From an uncultured Methanomassiliicoccaceae archaeon (lineage in GTDB: Archaea > Thermoplasmatota > Thermoplasmata > Methanomassiliicoccales > Methanomethylophilaceae): 19,856 bases of DNA. The DNA lies in contig CAJJJM010000020.1 in assembly GCA_905187815.1 (NCBI GenBank), positions 1 to 19,856 of the forward strand, given 5' to 3'. Each line of letters begins with the position of its first letter. Position 1 is the first letter of the stretch. Shown here piece by piece: positions 1 to 7,907 of this stretch. The position numbers and the translations under genes are program-made. The notes under the pieces were generated by a model, which saw only the letters and a program-made list of their open reading frames with translations, did not search any database and was not told the DNA's origin.

Positions 1-1
1 C

Positions 2-331
2 AACGACTTCAACACCCGCGAGGCCATCGGCGTGATGTTCGAGATGGCCTCCGCGTCCAACAGGGCGATGTCCGAGGGGACGATGACATCCGGCACCGCG
101 CTGGAGTGGATGGCCCTGCTCAGGGAGTTCGACTCCGTGCTGGGGATCCTCCCTGAGGACGCCGAGACCGGCGAGGAGCTGGACTCTGTGATGTCCATCC
201 TCATCGACCTGCGCCAGGAGCTCAGGAAACGCAAGATGTACGACCTGGCGGACATGGTCCGCGACCGCGTCAAGGAGGCCGGGTTCTCCCTGGAGGACTC
301 GGCGGAGGGCGCAAGATGGAAGAGGCTCTGA
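2..331 (+). CDS. cysS: Cysteinyl-tRNA synthetase, C-terminal part (5' end outside window)
   Basis: This is the last 109 residues of an open frame that enters from the left edge, so the catalytic Rossmann domain is not in view. What is seen is the class Ia helical C-terminal domain: an 'NDFNTREAIGVMFEM' helix at the start, then the typical closing segment with 'RKMYDLADMVRDRVKEAG' and an ending 'EGARWKRL'. These match the end of CysRS, where the family consensus is ADxIRDxLKxxGIxLEDxxxGTxW. The enzyme charges tRNA-Cys in the cytoplasm. The stop is TGA. The next gene starts 16 bases inside this one, which suggests co-transcription and translational coupling. The identity rests on the tail motifs only but is quite specific. 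Confidence 0.88.
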   Translation, partial: NDFNTREAIGVMFEMASASNRAMSEGTMTSGTALEWMALLREFDSVLGILPEDAETGEELDSVMSILIDLRQELRKRKMYDLADMVRDRVKEAGFSLEDSAEGARWKRL

Positions 332-1344
332 GGCGGAAGGCGGTGCTCACCCTCGGCGGCGCGGTGCGCCTGCCGGAGGGCTTCGAGCTGCCGGTCAGGA
401 TGTCCCACTCCACCGCCGGGCCCGGCGCCGGGTTCGGATCCGCGGTGTTCGCCTTCGACGGCTACCGCGTCAAGAAGACGGTGTCCTACGACTCGGGGGA
501 GTTCGAGCTCGTGCAGGGCAAGAGGGGGAGGCTGTCGCTCACCCGCAGGGGCAGGCCGTTCATCCCCAGGGTGACGATCGAGCCGGTGGTCCGCCACTGC
601 CCGGAGCAGGCTTTCTTCAACCTGGACCCCAGGTGCATGTACCGCTGCGCGTTCTGCACCTCGCCGCTGCTGGACCCGTCCGAGGACAAGCACCTGTCCG
701 CGGACAGGATAATGGAGATGCTGGACGAGTCCGTCCGGACCCAGGACGTGAGGGTGGTGTCCATCACCAGCGGCGTCGTGGGCTCCGTGGAGGAGACCGT
801 GGACAGGTTCGTGGAGGTCGTGTCCAGGGTCAGGGCCGCGTACCCGGACATGCCCATAGGAGTGGAGCCGTACGTGTCCTCCAGGGAGCACATCCAGATG
901 TTGAAGGATGCAGGGGCGGACGAGATCAAGCTGAACCTGGAGTCCCCGAGGAGGGACGTCTTCGCCAGGGTCTGCCCGGACCTGGACTTCGACGCGGCCA
1001 TGGGGCTCCTGAAGGATGCGGTCGAGATTTTCGGCCGCGGCAGGGTGATCTCCAACATCATCTACGGCATGGGCGAGACCGACGCGGACCTGGATGTGGC
1101 GATGGAGAGGCTGTGCTCCATGGGCGTGCTCCCGGGGCTGAGGGCCCTGAGGGTCAACGACATGAACCGCGCCAGGCTGCTTGAGGCCGGCGTCAGGGGG
1201 GAGCAGGTGTCCCCCGACAGGGCCATGAGGCTGGCCGAGATGCAGAAATCGTCCATGAGAAGGCACGGGCTGACCACGGAGACCTCGGTGACCATGTGCT
1301 TCGCCTGCAAATGCTGCGACCTTGTGCCTTTCAGGGATTTCTGA
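316..1344 (+). CDS. Radical SAM protein of the biotin/lipoyl synthase-related archaeal type
   Basis: The protein has 342 residues. The radical SAM cluster motif is C107-X3-C111-X2-C114 (CMYRCAFC) after a roughly 100-residue N-terminal region. Barrel-like segments follow: 'VVSITSGVV', 'IGVEPYVSSREHIQMLKDAGADEIKLNLES' in parts, and 'VISNIIYGMGETDADL'. The layout resembles BioB/LipA-like enzymes. The C-terminus has a second cysteine group, C328, C331, C333 and C334 ('CFACKCC'), which could bind an auxiliary Fe-S cluster. The start at 316 is supported by GGAGGG at 304-309, six bases upstream, and by overlap with cysS. The substrate cannot be read from the sequence. Archaeal two-component lipoyl synthase subunits (LipS1/LipS2) belong to this broad group, so that is one candidate role. 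Confidence 0.8.
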   Translation: MEEALRRKAVLTLGGAVRLPEGFELPVRMSHSTAGPGAGFGSAVFAFDGYRVKKTVSYDSGEFELVQGKRGRLSLTRRGRPFIPRVTIEPVVRHCPEQAFFNLDPRCMYRCAFCTSPLLDPSEDKHLSADRIMEMLDESVRTQDVRVVSITSGVVGSVEETVDRFVEVVSRVRAAYPDMPIGVEPYVSSREHIQMLKDAGADEIKLNLESPRRDVFARVCPDLDFDAAMGLLKDAVEIFGRGRVISNIIYGMGETDADLDVAMERLCSMGVLPGLRALRVNDMNRARLLEAGVRGEQVSPDRAMRLAEMQKSSMRRHGLTTETSVTMCFACKCCDLVPFRDF

Positions 1345-1375
1345 GACCTGGTAAAACGTGGGTCACGCAACATCG

Positions 1376-1726
1376 ATGGGCAACCGTTTTGACGCTCCTG
1401 ACCGTTTCACTGACATGCGCCAAGTCCCCATCGGCATCCAGGGTTTCGGGAAGATCCGCGACCTGGACCTGTATTTCGTCGATAAGACCCCGCTCATAGA
1501 CGACATACTGTCCAGGAGGGGGACCGAGGTGTTCCTTTTCACAAGGTCCCGGAGGTTCGGCAAGTCCACGAACCTCAGCATGATCGACGCATATCTGAAC
1601 ATGGAGCATGCCAGGAACACATGGTTCGACAGAATCTACGTCGACTGACTCAATGGGATGATAACCCTTTATATGGCGTTCAGAAGGAAGACCACTGCGG
1701 TGGCGCTAAAGATCATAAACGGGTGA
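1376..1726 (+). pseudogene. Decayed AAA-ATPase-like / PD-(D/E)XK (DUF1703-type) protein, both ends kept
   Basis: The open frame 1376-1648 encodes the first ~90 residues of a family common in gut anaerobes. The signature 'QVPIGIQGFGKIRD..YFVDKTPLIDDIL' is followed by a P-loop-like segment 'FLFTRSRRFGKSTNLSM'. Full-length relatives have about 500-550 residues with a C-terminal nuclease-like domain. Here the frame ends at TGA 1646-1648. A short frame at 1673-1726 ('MAFRRKTTAVALKIINGstop') resembles the very C-terminal strand of the same family ('GIAFxxKxxxVK'). The middle therefore seems to have been deleted. Start choices are GTG 1358, ATG 1376 or ATG 1415; none has a good ribosome binding site. 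The N-terminal match is firm, the C-terminal one is weaker. Confidence 0.7.
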
Positions 1727-1927
1727 TGGGACAACCCAAGAGACTCCACCATTCTACTCATCAAAACCATAATATAGATTTGACCAACTGACAGAATCGA
1801 TTATTTCTACTCCCAGTCCTTGACAACTACCTTCATGATTTAATCCTGACTTTGACAGGACTATCCGATTTCGAGATGTGAAGTGATCGGGACGAAACGA
1901 TGAAAAAGTGTCCTGAAATGCAGATTC
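1727..1927 (+). other. AT-rich non-coding stretch, probable IS left end and leader
   Basis: About 200 bases of clearly lower GC than the flanks lie between the ATPase remnant and the transposase start. No convincing coding frame is present. A TATA-like ATAATATAG lies at 1769-1777 but is about 150 bases from the transposase ATG. The left terminus of the insertion element should lie here. I could not define terminal inverted repeats because the right end of the element is missing. Confidence 0.4.
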
Positions 1928-1956
1928 ATGGCTAATCAAACCCGTTTCAGGACGTT
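1907..1956 (+). promoter_or_regulatory. Hairpin enclosing the transposase start codon
   Basis: GTCCTGAAA at 1910-1918 is a perfect inverted repeat of TTTCAGGAC at 1945-1953. Wobble and Watson-Crick pairs extend the stem to about 14 pairs (1907-1920 with 1943-1956). The ATG at 1928 lies in the loop of about 22 bases. As RNA this could hide or time the start of translation, a known way of damping transposase expression. It may also be part of the element's end. Confidence 0.5.
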
Positions 1957-3167
1957 CCAGATTAAGCACAACGACAATTTATCGGTTCCCATCGGCAACC
2001 TAGTATGGGCCCAAGCGTTCTTCGAACGCTTCGGCCTCGACGAGGTCGTCCGCGCGTTCAAGACCAAGGGAACAGACCTCGCGAAGCTGGCCGAGGTCAT
2101 GGTCGCATACAAGGCCGGCGACAACTTCAGCATCCTCCGCTGCCACGACTTCATGATGCAGCGTCCTATCAGGAAGGCGCTGGGCCTCCCGGAGTTCGAC
2201 GTGCGCGGCCTCTACCGCGCCGTCGAGACCCTGGGGAGGAACAAGGAGCCGATCGTCACCGCATTCAGGAGGAGGTTCCTGGCCGAGTACGGACCGGAGG
2301 TCACGGACACTGTTCGACTGGACGTCCCTCGTCTACTTCGGGGACAAGCCCGACAAGGCGATGAGGGGGCATTCCAAGGACGGGCATCCGGAGGAGTGCC
2401 AGGTCATGGTGGGGGTCGCCCAGCAGGCGAAGCCGCTGGGCGTCCCCATCGGACTCACCGTGGAGCCCGGCAACACCCACGACGGCAGGCACATGCTGAG
2501 GACCTTCGGACAGGTCAGGAACGACCTGTCCGAAGGTTCGACCATGATCTTCGACGCTGGGGCCAACAACAAGACGGTTTTGGACACGATAGTCGAGGAC
2601 GGGAAGCACTACCTTACCAGGAAGCGCTTCAACAGGAGCGACGACGCCATACTCGCGGGGTTCTCCGAGGACGCATGGGAGTGCATCGATGCAGAGAAGG
2701 GGAGTACTGCCTCAAGAAGATCTTCCCGTCGAGGGTGAACTACTACTTCTTCTCCAGGGAGCTCCGCGACCTGGAGAGGAAGGGTGTCGAGAAGCGCGCC
2801 CGGAAGAAGCTGAAGGAGGCCAAGGACCTCCAGAGGGACCTGGAGCAGGGCAGGAAGCTGAGGAAGCGCTACCGGATCGACAACGTCCTGATCAAGGCCA
2901 CGATCTCACTGCAGACGAAGCTCACCGAGATCACCGAGGAGGAGGCGCTCAGCCTCCTCCTCGAGAAGGGGATCACGGGCAGGGAGGGCTTCTTCTGCCT
3001 GGTGTCGGACCGGGACATGGACCCGCGCGAAGCGCGGTCCAAGTACCGGTCCAAGGACGTGGTGGAGAAGCTGTTCTCGTCGATGAAGTCGGACATCGGA
3101 ATCAGGCCCATCAGGGCATGGACGGACGACGCCGTGGACGGCGTCCTCCTGATAGGTTTCCTCGCCC
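1928..3167 (+). mobile_element. IS1634/IS4-type DDE transposase, frameshifted and 3'-truncated
   Basis: The reading follows three pieces. Frame 2 runs from 1928 to about 2312 ('GNLVWAQAFFERFGLDEVV', 'RPIRKALGLPEFDVRGLYRAVETLG' in parts). Frame 3 runs from about 2313 to 2700 ('FDWTSLVYFGDK', 'GHSKDGHPEECQVMVGVA', 'GNTHDGRHML', 'FDAGANNKTVLD'). Frame 2 then resumes to about 3167 ('YCLKKIFPSRVNYYFFSREL', 'YRSKDVVEKLFSSMKSD'). The likely DDE residues are the Asp of FDW, the Asp of FDAG and the Glu of VVEKLF. The first shift at about 2312 needs one extra or two missing bases. The second lies in the GGGG run 2699-2702 and looks like one missing G. The family usually continues past 'GFLAL', but here the sequence changes abruptly to a surface protein, so the 3' end and right terminus are lost. 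An inactive copy is most likely, unless the shifts are sequencing errors. Confidence 0.8.
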
Positions 3168-5446
3168 TCGATGATGGAATGAAGTTCATCGGAGGAGGAA
3201 TCGTCGTCCTCGGAGAGATTCAGACCACCGGAGACGGATCCAACGTCACCGATTACGTCGGAACCGAGTACACCGTTACCGATGCCGCCGACAGGACCAA
3301 GAAGACCACATACATCACGACCTTCGAGCTGGCTCTGGCAGACATCGCCACCGCCGACAAGCAGACCATCACCGTCCACGGACCCGTCGAGGTCGCGACC
3401 GGATTCATCCTCGCCGATGACCAGACCATCGACATCACCGACGCCACCATGACCATCGGAACCGATGCCAAGGTGGAGCTCCAGAACGGTGCTACCATCG
3501 ACGGAACCGTCCAGGAGGTCAAGGGAATCCTGTACGTCTACAAGGGCGGGGTCATGAGGAACGAGCCCGCCATGTACGCCGTATCCGGAACCAACAAGAC
3601 CACCGGCGACAAGATGTACGCCGGACTCGAAGCCGCCATCGCCAACTCCCAACCCGGGGACGTCATCACAGTCGTCGCCAAGGGTTACGAGAACGGAGTC
3701 ACCGTTGAGAACAACCTTGAGATCCCCGCTGACAGGACAGTCATCATCGACACCGACAAGGCCGTCACCTTCGAGAAGAACCTGACCATCGCCGAGGGCG
3801 CCACCCTGACCAACAAGGGAACCGTCAACATGTCCGGCGACAAGGCCGTCGTCACCGTCAACGGTGTCTTCGACAACAGCACCACCAACAAGCTGAACTT
3901 CACCGACGCCACGAACGGTAACGTCAACATCGGCGGACAGTACATCGTGCCCATCACCGAAGACTTCACTGCCATCCAGTACAGCGTCAACGGAGCCTAC
4001 TACGACAGCGAGGGCAAGAGGATCGTCACCACCTTCGCCAAGGCCGTCACCGCCACCGGCGCGGTCGAGGGAGACCAGCCCGTTAACGTCATCGGAAAGA
4101 TCACCGAGTCCGGCGAGGTCACCGTCGACACCGATACAGTGACGATCTCCGGAGAGGCATCTCTCGGAACCGTCACCGTCGACAACGCAGAGATCACCAT
4201 CGCTGACGGAGCTTCTCTGACCGCCACCGTCAACGGAGCATACGGAGCCGAGGGAAGCACATCCGCTGCCTCCATCGTCCTGACCAAGGCAACTGATATG
4301 ACCGTCAGCAACTACTCCGAGATCGACGCGATGAACGTCACCAACTGGTACAACTCCATCAGCGCCGTCAACGGAAACGTCAACATCGCCTCCGGCGAGG
4401 TCATCCTCACCGCATACGGCGATGCCACCGTGGACGAGAACTCCGTCCTGAAGGTCTCCTCCGGAGCCACCCTCATCGTGGACGCTGAGCGCACCCTCAC
4501 CATCAACGATGCCAAGTACCTCACAGTCGAGGGAACCGTCATCATCGAGAGCCCTGTCATCTTCAACGCCAATGTCGCTATCGACGGAACCCTGGACATC
4601 AGGGACACCCTGACCGTCGCCTCCAGCGCGAAGCTCACCATCACCGGAACCCTTACCGTCTCCGCGGACGAGGAGAACCTCGGAACCCTCACCGTCGAGG
4701 GAAGGCTGAACATCGGGGAGACCCCTGAGCTCGTTAGCACCGCCGCCACCGGCACCGCCAACGGAGCCGTCTCCGTCGGTACTACTGGAGTCGTTGTGGT
4801 CTACAACGGTGCCTCCGTCGCCGATGCCACCATCCTCAACGGTGTCAACGCAGTGGAGCCCACCGCCTTCGTCGTCAACGGATACAACTACGCTGCGGTC
4901 TACGGTGCCGCCAAGGTGAACTACCTGGACACCGAGATCCTCGGACTCAAGAACATCAAGGATAGACAGACGATCGAGTGGTACGCTGACGGAGCCAAGA
5001 TCGTCGATCCAGCCAACGTCGCAGTCGGAACCTACGCCGAGGTCAGCACGACCCTCGCCTGGGAGGATGTGAGCATCACCGTCTCCGTCGGACCCGGACT
5101 CGAGGTCTACGTCGACGACCTCAAGGTTTGGGGCAAGACTGCCTTCGCTGTCGGAGAGCACAAGATCACCGTCTACATCAAGCCGAATTACGAGGGAACC
5201 CCCGAGATCACCCTGAACGGTCAGGCCATCACCGGAGACTCCTTCACCCTCACCGCCGACATGATTGACGGAGAGAACATCCTGTACGTCACGGGAGTCA
5301 GCCCCTCCGACTCCACCATTGTCATCGACGGCGGCAACAACGGCGGAGACGACGGCCTCGGCCTCACAGACATCCTGCTCATCATCCTCGTCATCCTCAT
5401 CGTGATCATGGCCATCATGGTCGCCATGAGGCTCATGAGGAGCTGA
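3168..5446 (+). CDS. Large surface/adhesin-like protein, N-terminus lost, fused in frame to transposase
   Basis: About 760 residues are rich in Thr, Val, Ile, Asp and Gly. Many short imperfect repeats ('TIADGASLT', 'TIAEGATLTNKGTVN', 'TVEGTVIIESPV', 'KLTITGTLTVS') fit a right-handed parallel beta-helix. The C-terminus has a Gly/Asp linker (NGGDDGLGL), then a strongly hydrophobic segment (LLIILVILIVIMAIMVAM) and a short basic tail (RLMRS). This is a membrane anchor leaving the repeats outside the cell, typical of adhesin-like proteins of gut methanogens. No signal peptide or own start is visible. An internal ATG at 3179 follows a poor ribosome site. Codon use is strongly biased (ACC, GTC, ATC, AAC, GGA), unlike its neighbours, suggesting that the parent gene was highly expressed. 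The stop is TGA. Confidence 0.75.
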
Positions 5447-5559
5447 AGCTCTGGAACACAAACACGAAGAAAGGGTTGAACGCAACGAGAACGCGAAAAC
5501 AAGAGTACATCTGCTCCCGCGTTGAGAGAGCGCAACTCACAGAAACCTGAAAGACAAAC

Positions 5560-5587
5560 GGGGCCCGGAGTTAAGGGGCCGGGTCCC
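5560..5587 (+). terminator. GC-rich hairpin downstream of the adhesin gene
   Basis: GGGGCCCGG at 5560-5568 pairs with CCGGGTCCC at 5579-5587 over nine pairs (one G-T wobble) around a ten-base loop. It lies 113 bases after the adhesin stop, in otherwise featureless DNA (5447-5664). No T run follows, so it may act as a transcript-end stabiliser rather than a classical terminator. Confidence 0.45.
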
Positions 5588-5664
5588 ACCTTACCCGATC
5601 ATATTGTTCTCCGATAACCGAAAAATCTACAAGAGGACTGCCAACCCATGTCATAATGCCCTGA

Positions 5665-6426
5665 TTACGTCCATAACACACCGGAAATGGATATGGATAC
5701 AGCCGCCAATGCCACAGCGAGACTTCCAATCGAATGGGACCTTGCAAACCTTCCCTTCAGACCTTCCATCACCATCGCTGCCTTCTCCTTGCGACGTGCG
5801 AGTTCCCCTCTCAGACGATGCATCTCTCTGGGAGCCAATTCGCGTTCGAACATATCCAGGAACGAATCGAAGTACAGACGGTTGGACTCCAACAGGGAGA
5901 AAATCCTGATGATATCGCTCTAAGCTATCCTGAGATAGAATCCGATGTCGGGAACCACACGGGCGAGATAATCCGTCTGGGATTCCAACGTCGACATGAA
6001 CGTCGATGCCAGATCACCGATGATAGAGTCCCTGTCCGAAGACCTTATCATATTGTCCATCGCAGAACAGTTGTAAACGGTTCTGCTGCAGCCATCCAGA
6101 TGCTCTCTCAGAAACTTCCAGGACTCTATGATGTAGGGGCTCTCGGATTCCGATTCTTCTACGTAGCATATCCCTCTGGGATCCACGAGATGGAATATGT
6201 GGTTCCATAGGACATCCCCTTCCTTTCCACATCTGCTCGATTCCGAATCATCATCCGATAATGTCCTGACCACATTGATGAGGACGGTGTCGCCCGGACC
6301 CGGGCTGGCCTGGATATGGATCCATGTGCTGCCGCGGACCGCATCTGAATCCAACCTCTCCCTGATGGATTCATAATCGAAAGCCACGCCCGACAGATTG
6401 GGTATCCATCCCCATCTGCGGACCAT
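5665..6426 (-). CDS. Uncharacterised tail-anchored protein with one in-frame TAG (candidate pyrrolysine codon)
   Basis: From ATG 6426 the frame runs 168 codons to TAG at 5922-5920. It then continues open in the same frame for 84 codons to TAA at 5667-5665. Read through, it is a 253-residue protein with residue 169 encoded by TAG. The residues around the TAG look continuous: an amphipathic helical stretch before ('VVPDIGFYLRIA') and after ('SDIIRIFSLLESNRLYFDSF') it, then a charged helix (REMHRLRGELARRKEKAA) and a hydrophobic C-terminus (GSLAVALAAVSISISGVL) that could be a tail anchor. No family was recognised. The start directly follows the TGA of an upstream remnant. GC is lower than in the core genes. 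In a pyrrolysine-using archaeon this could be a real Pyl protein; otherwise it is a nonsense-mutated pseudogene. Confidence 0.55.
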
Positions 6427-6669
6427 TCATGTTTCCCCTGAACCGAACCACGGCTTGCGGACTGTGCGCCTGGTCAGATCGCTGGATCTCGCATACAGCT
6501 CGCCGTCCCTCACGGAATAATCTATGAGCGCAGCTCTGTTGAGGCTGTCCAGGATCTCACGGTCCTCTGGTTCCACAACCTTCCCTTGCGGTACTTGATG
6601 ATGATCTCCCTCATCCTCCTGCCCTCAGCGAATGTTCCCAAAGTACCTTCCTCCCTTGTCGTTCTTAAG
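6427..6669 (-). pseudogene. Remnant of an unidentified protein with two compensating frameshifts
   Basis: Three pieces read as one protein tail: 'LKNDKGGRYFG' (from 6669), then 'TFAEGRRMREIIIKYRKG' in a second frame, then 'KVVEPEDREILDSLNRAAL' and 'IDYSVRDGELYARSSDL' back in the first frame, ending TGA at 6429-6427. One extra base near 6635 and one missing base near 6580 would make it continuous. The last 45 residues look like a winged-helix end, but I recognise no family. The TGA abuts the ATG of the next gene, as in an operon. The 5' part of the gene is not found upstream. Confidence 0.45.
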
Positions 6670-6884
6670 GATTGTCGAACGACACTGAGAACATCCTGAT
6701 GTGCGTATTAAAACATGTCAGATATCGACTATAATCGATAGTATCCCGTAGGAACCCCTGTTGAGTCGGACTCGGCATATTAACGACGAGGATCAATCCG
6801 CACAGGTTCATCGGATATCTAGCAGGCATCATCCATGAGAGCGGAAACCACATCAGGAAAAAGGATGGAGTCTGCCCGACCCAT
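6670..6884. other. Non-coding AT-rich stretch between the AbiH gene and the remnant
   Basis: No supported coding frame is seen. It holds an inverted repeat, TATCGA 6723-6728 and TCGATA 6735-6740, around an AT-rich centre. A run of five T on the minus strand (6862-6858), shortly after the AbiH stop, could end that transcript. Confidence 0.35.
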
Positions 6885-7895
6885 TCACATGGTGCAGTAG
6901 TACGTCACCGCCGATGGGTCCAGCCCAAGCCTCTCGGCGAACGCCTCCGCCCTGGCCTTCCTGCTGTGGTAGCCTATCTCCCACCTGATCGCCCCGGGAT
7001 CGTCGCTGCACTCTAGGATCCTTTCAAAATAGGGAAGGTCCACTGTCGACAGAGAATGCCCGATCAGTACCACCCTGTCCACGTCATGCAGCGACCCGAA
7101 GTACGCTGAGTTCCTTGCGATCACCTCGTCGCACCTCTTGGCCGTAGCCCCGAAGTACTCCTCGATCAGGCGGGACGCGATGCCCATGGCCCTGAACCTC
7201 CCGTCACACCCCCACTCGCAGTCGTCCACCCGGTAGTCCCCGTATGCCTGGGCGGAGAGCCTGGTGTTCCTGCAGGAAACCCCGTCCTCCTCCACGTACG
7301 GCAGGTACATCGGATCCCCGCGCACCGACTCCATCCAGTCCGACAGCATCCTCTCCGGGTCGCCGCCGTGCCCCATGACTATGCTACCGCTGCCGCGGGC
7401 CACGCTGCCGTGGATGTACATTATCCTGTCGCGCGGGATCCCGTACCTGCTCTCTAGGATGTCGGTGTAGTTGAAGCTGATGAAGCGCCCCTCCGGATCC
7501 AGCGGCACGGGGCACTGCCACACCGGCCCCTCCGCCTTCAGGGTGCACAGCCAGCGGAAGAACTGGATCGGCAGCGACGCCTCTATGTCCAGCATGTCGG
7601 CCAGGCCCTCGTCCACCGAGTCCCTGACCCTGTCGTCTCCCATATGACCCTCCGGGCTCCGCCCCATGGCGGCGTCCACCGAGTCCATCGCCCTTCCGCG
7701 GTCCATGGACGCGAGGCTCTCCTCGAAGTCGCCCCAGAGGTCCGGGGCTCCGCCGAGGCACGACTCCAGCGATTTCACAAGACGCACGCCGTCGGGACCC
7801 TGGCCCATCAGGTACTCCCTGAAGTCTCTGTACGACGACCTCACGCCGTTGGCGATGTCGAAGCCGTTGCCGATCACGTGCAGGGTCCGCGACAT
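6885..7895 (-). CDS. abiH: AbiH-family protein (putative abortive-infection defence)
   Basis: The protein has 336 residues. The N-terminus carries the AbiH hallmark 'VIGNGFDIANG' (residues 7-17), followed by 'SSYRDFREYL'. Further conserved blocks are 'FISFNYTDILE' (138-148), 'YIHGS' (160-164), 'MGHG' (174-177) and 'VLIGHSLSTVDLPYFERI' (276-293). AbiH was first described as a phage abortive-infection protein in Lactococcus; its chemistry is not known to me. The order GNG...F / NYT / HGS / GHS..D parallels SIR2-like NAD-consuming domains, so a nucleotide-binding or NADase role is my inference. It lies 12 bases after the tRNA thiolase gene on the same strand, so it is probably on the same transcript. 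No membrane segment is seen. The stop is TGA. Confidence 0.82.
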   Translation of the reverse strand: MSRTLHVIGNGFDIANGVRSSYRDFREYLMGQGPDGVRLVKSLESCLGGAPDLWGDFEESLASMDRGRAMDSVDAAMGRSPEGHMGDDRVRDSVDEGLADMLDIEASLPIQFFRWLCTLKAEGPVWQCPVPLDPEGRFISFNYTDILESRYGIPRDRIMYIHGSVARGSGSIVMGHGGDPERMLSDWMESVRGDPMYLPYVEEDGVSCRNTRLSAQAYGDYRVDDCEWGCDGRFRAMGIASRLIEEYFGATAKRCDEVIARNSAYFGSLHDVDRVVLIGHSLSTVDLPYFERILECSDDPGAIRWEIGYHSRKARAEAFAERLGLDPSAVTYYCTM

Positions 7896-7907
7896 AGGAG
7901 CGCCCCG

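Noticed and set aside
2300..2710. Programmed ribosomal frameshifting in the transposase
   Set aside because: Two opposite shifts would be needed. The first site has no slippery run, and the second is a simple G run lacking one base. Mutation or read error is simpler.
2906..5485. An 859-codon open frame on the minus strand opposite the adhesin gene
   Set aside because: Its product is an Asp/Gly/Val-rich low-complexity string, the mirror of the biased ACC/GTC/ATC codons on the plus strand. The plus strand has a coherent adhesin with a membrane anchor.
5604..6210. Plus-strand open frames opposite the TAG-containing gene
   Set aside because: No ribosome sites or motifs are seen, and the minus-strand reading gives a sensible helical protein with tail anchor.
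6665..6853. A 62-codon minus-strand frame
   Set aside because: It has no ribosome site, no recognisable motif and atypical composition. It may include decayed sequence but cannot be supported as a gene.
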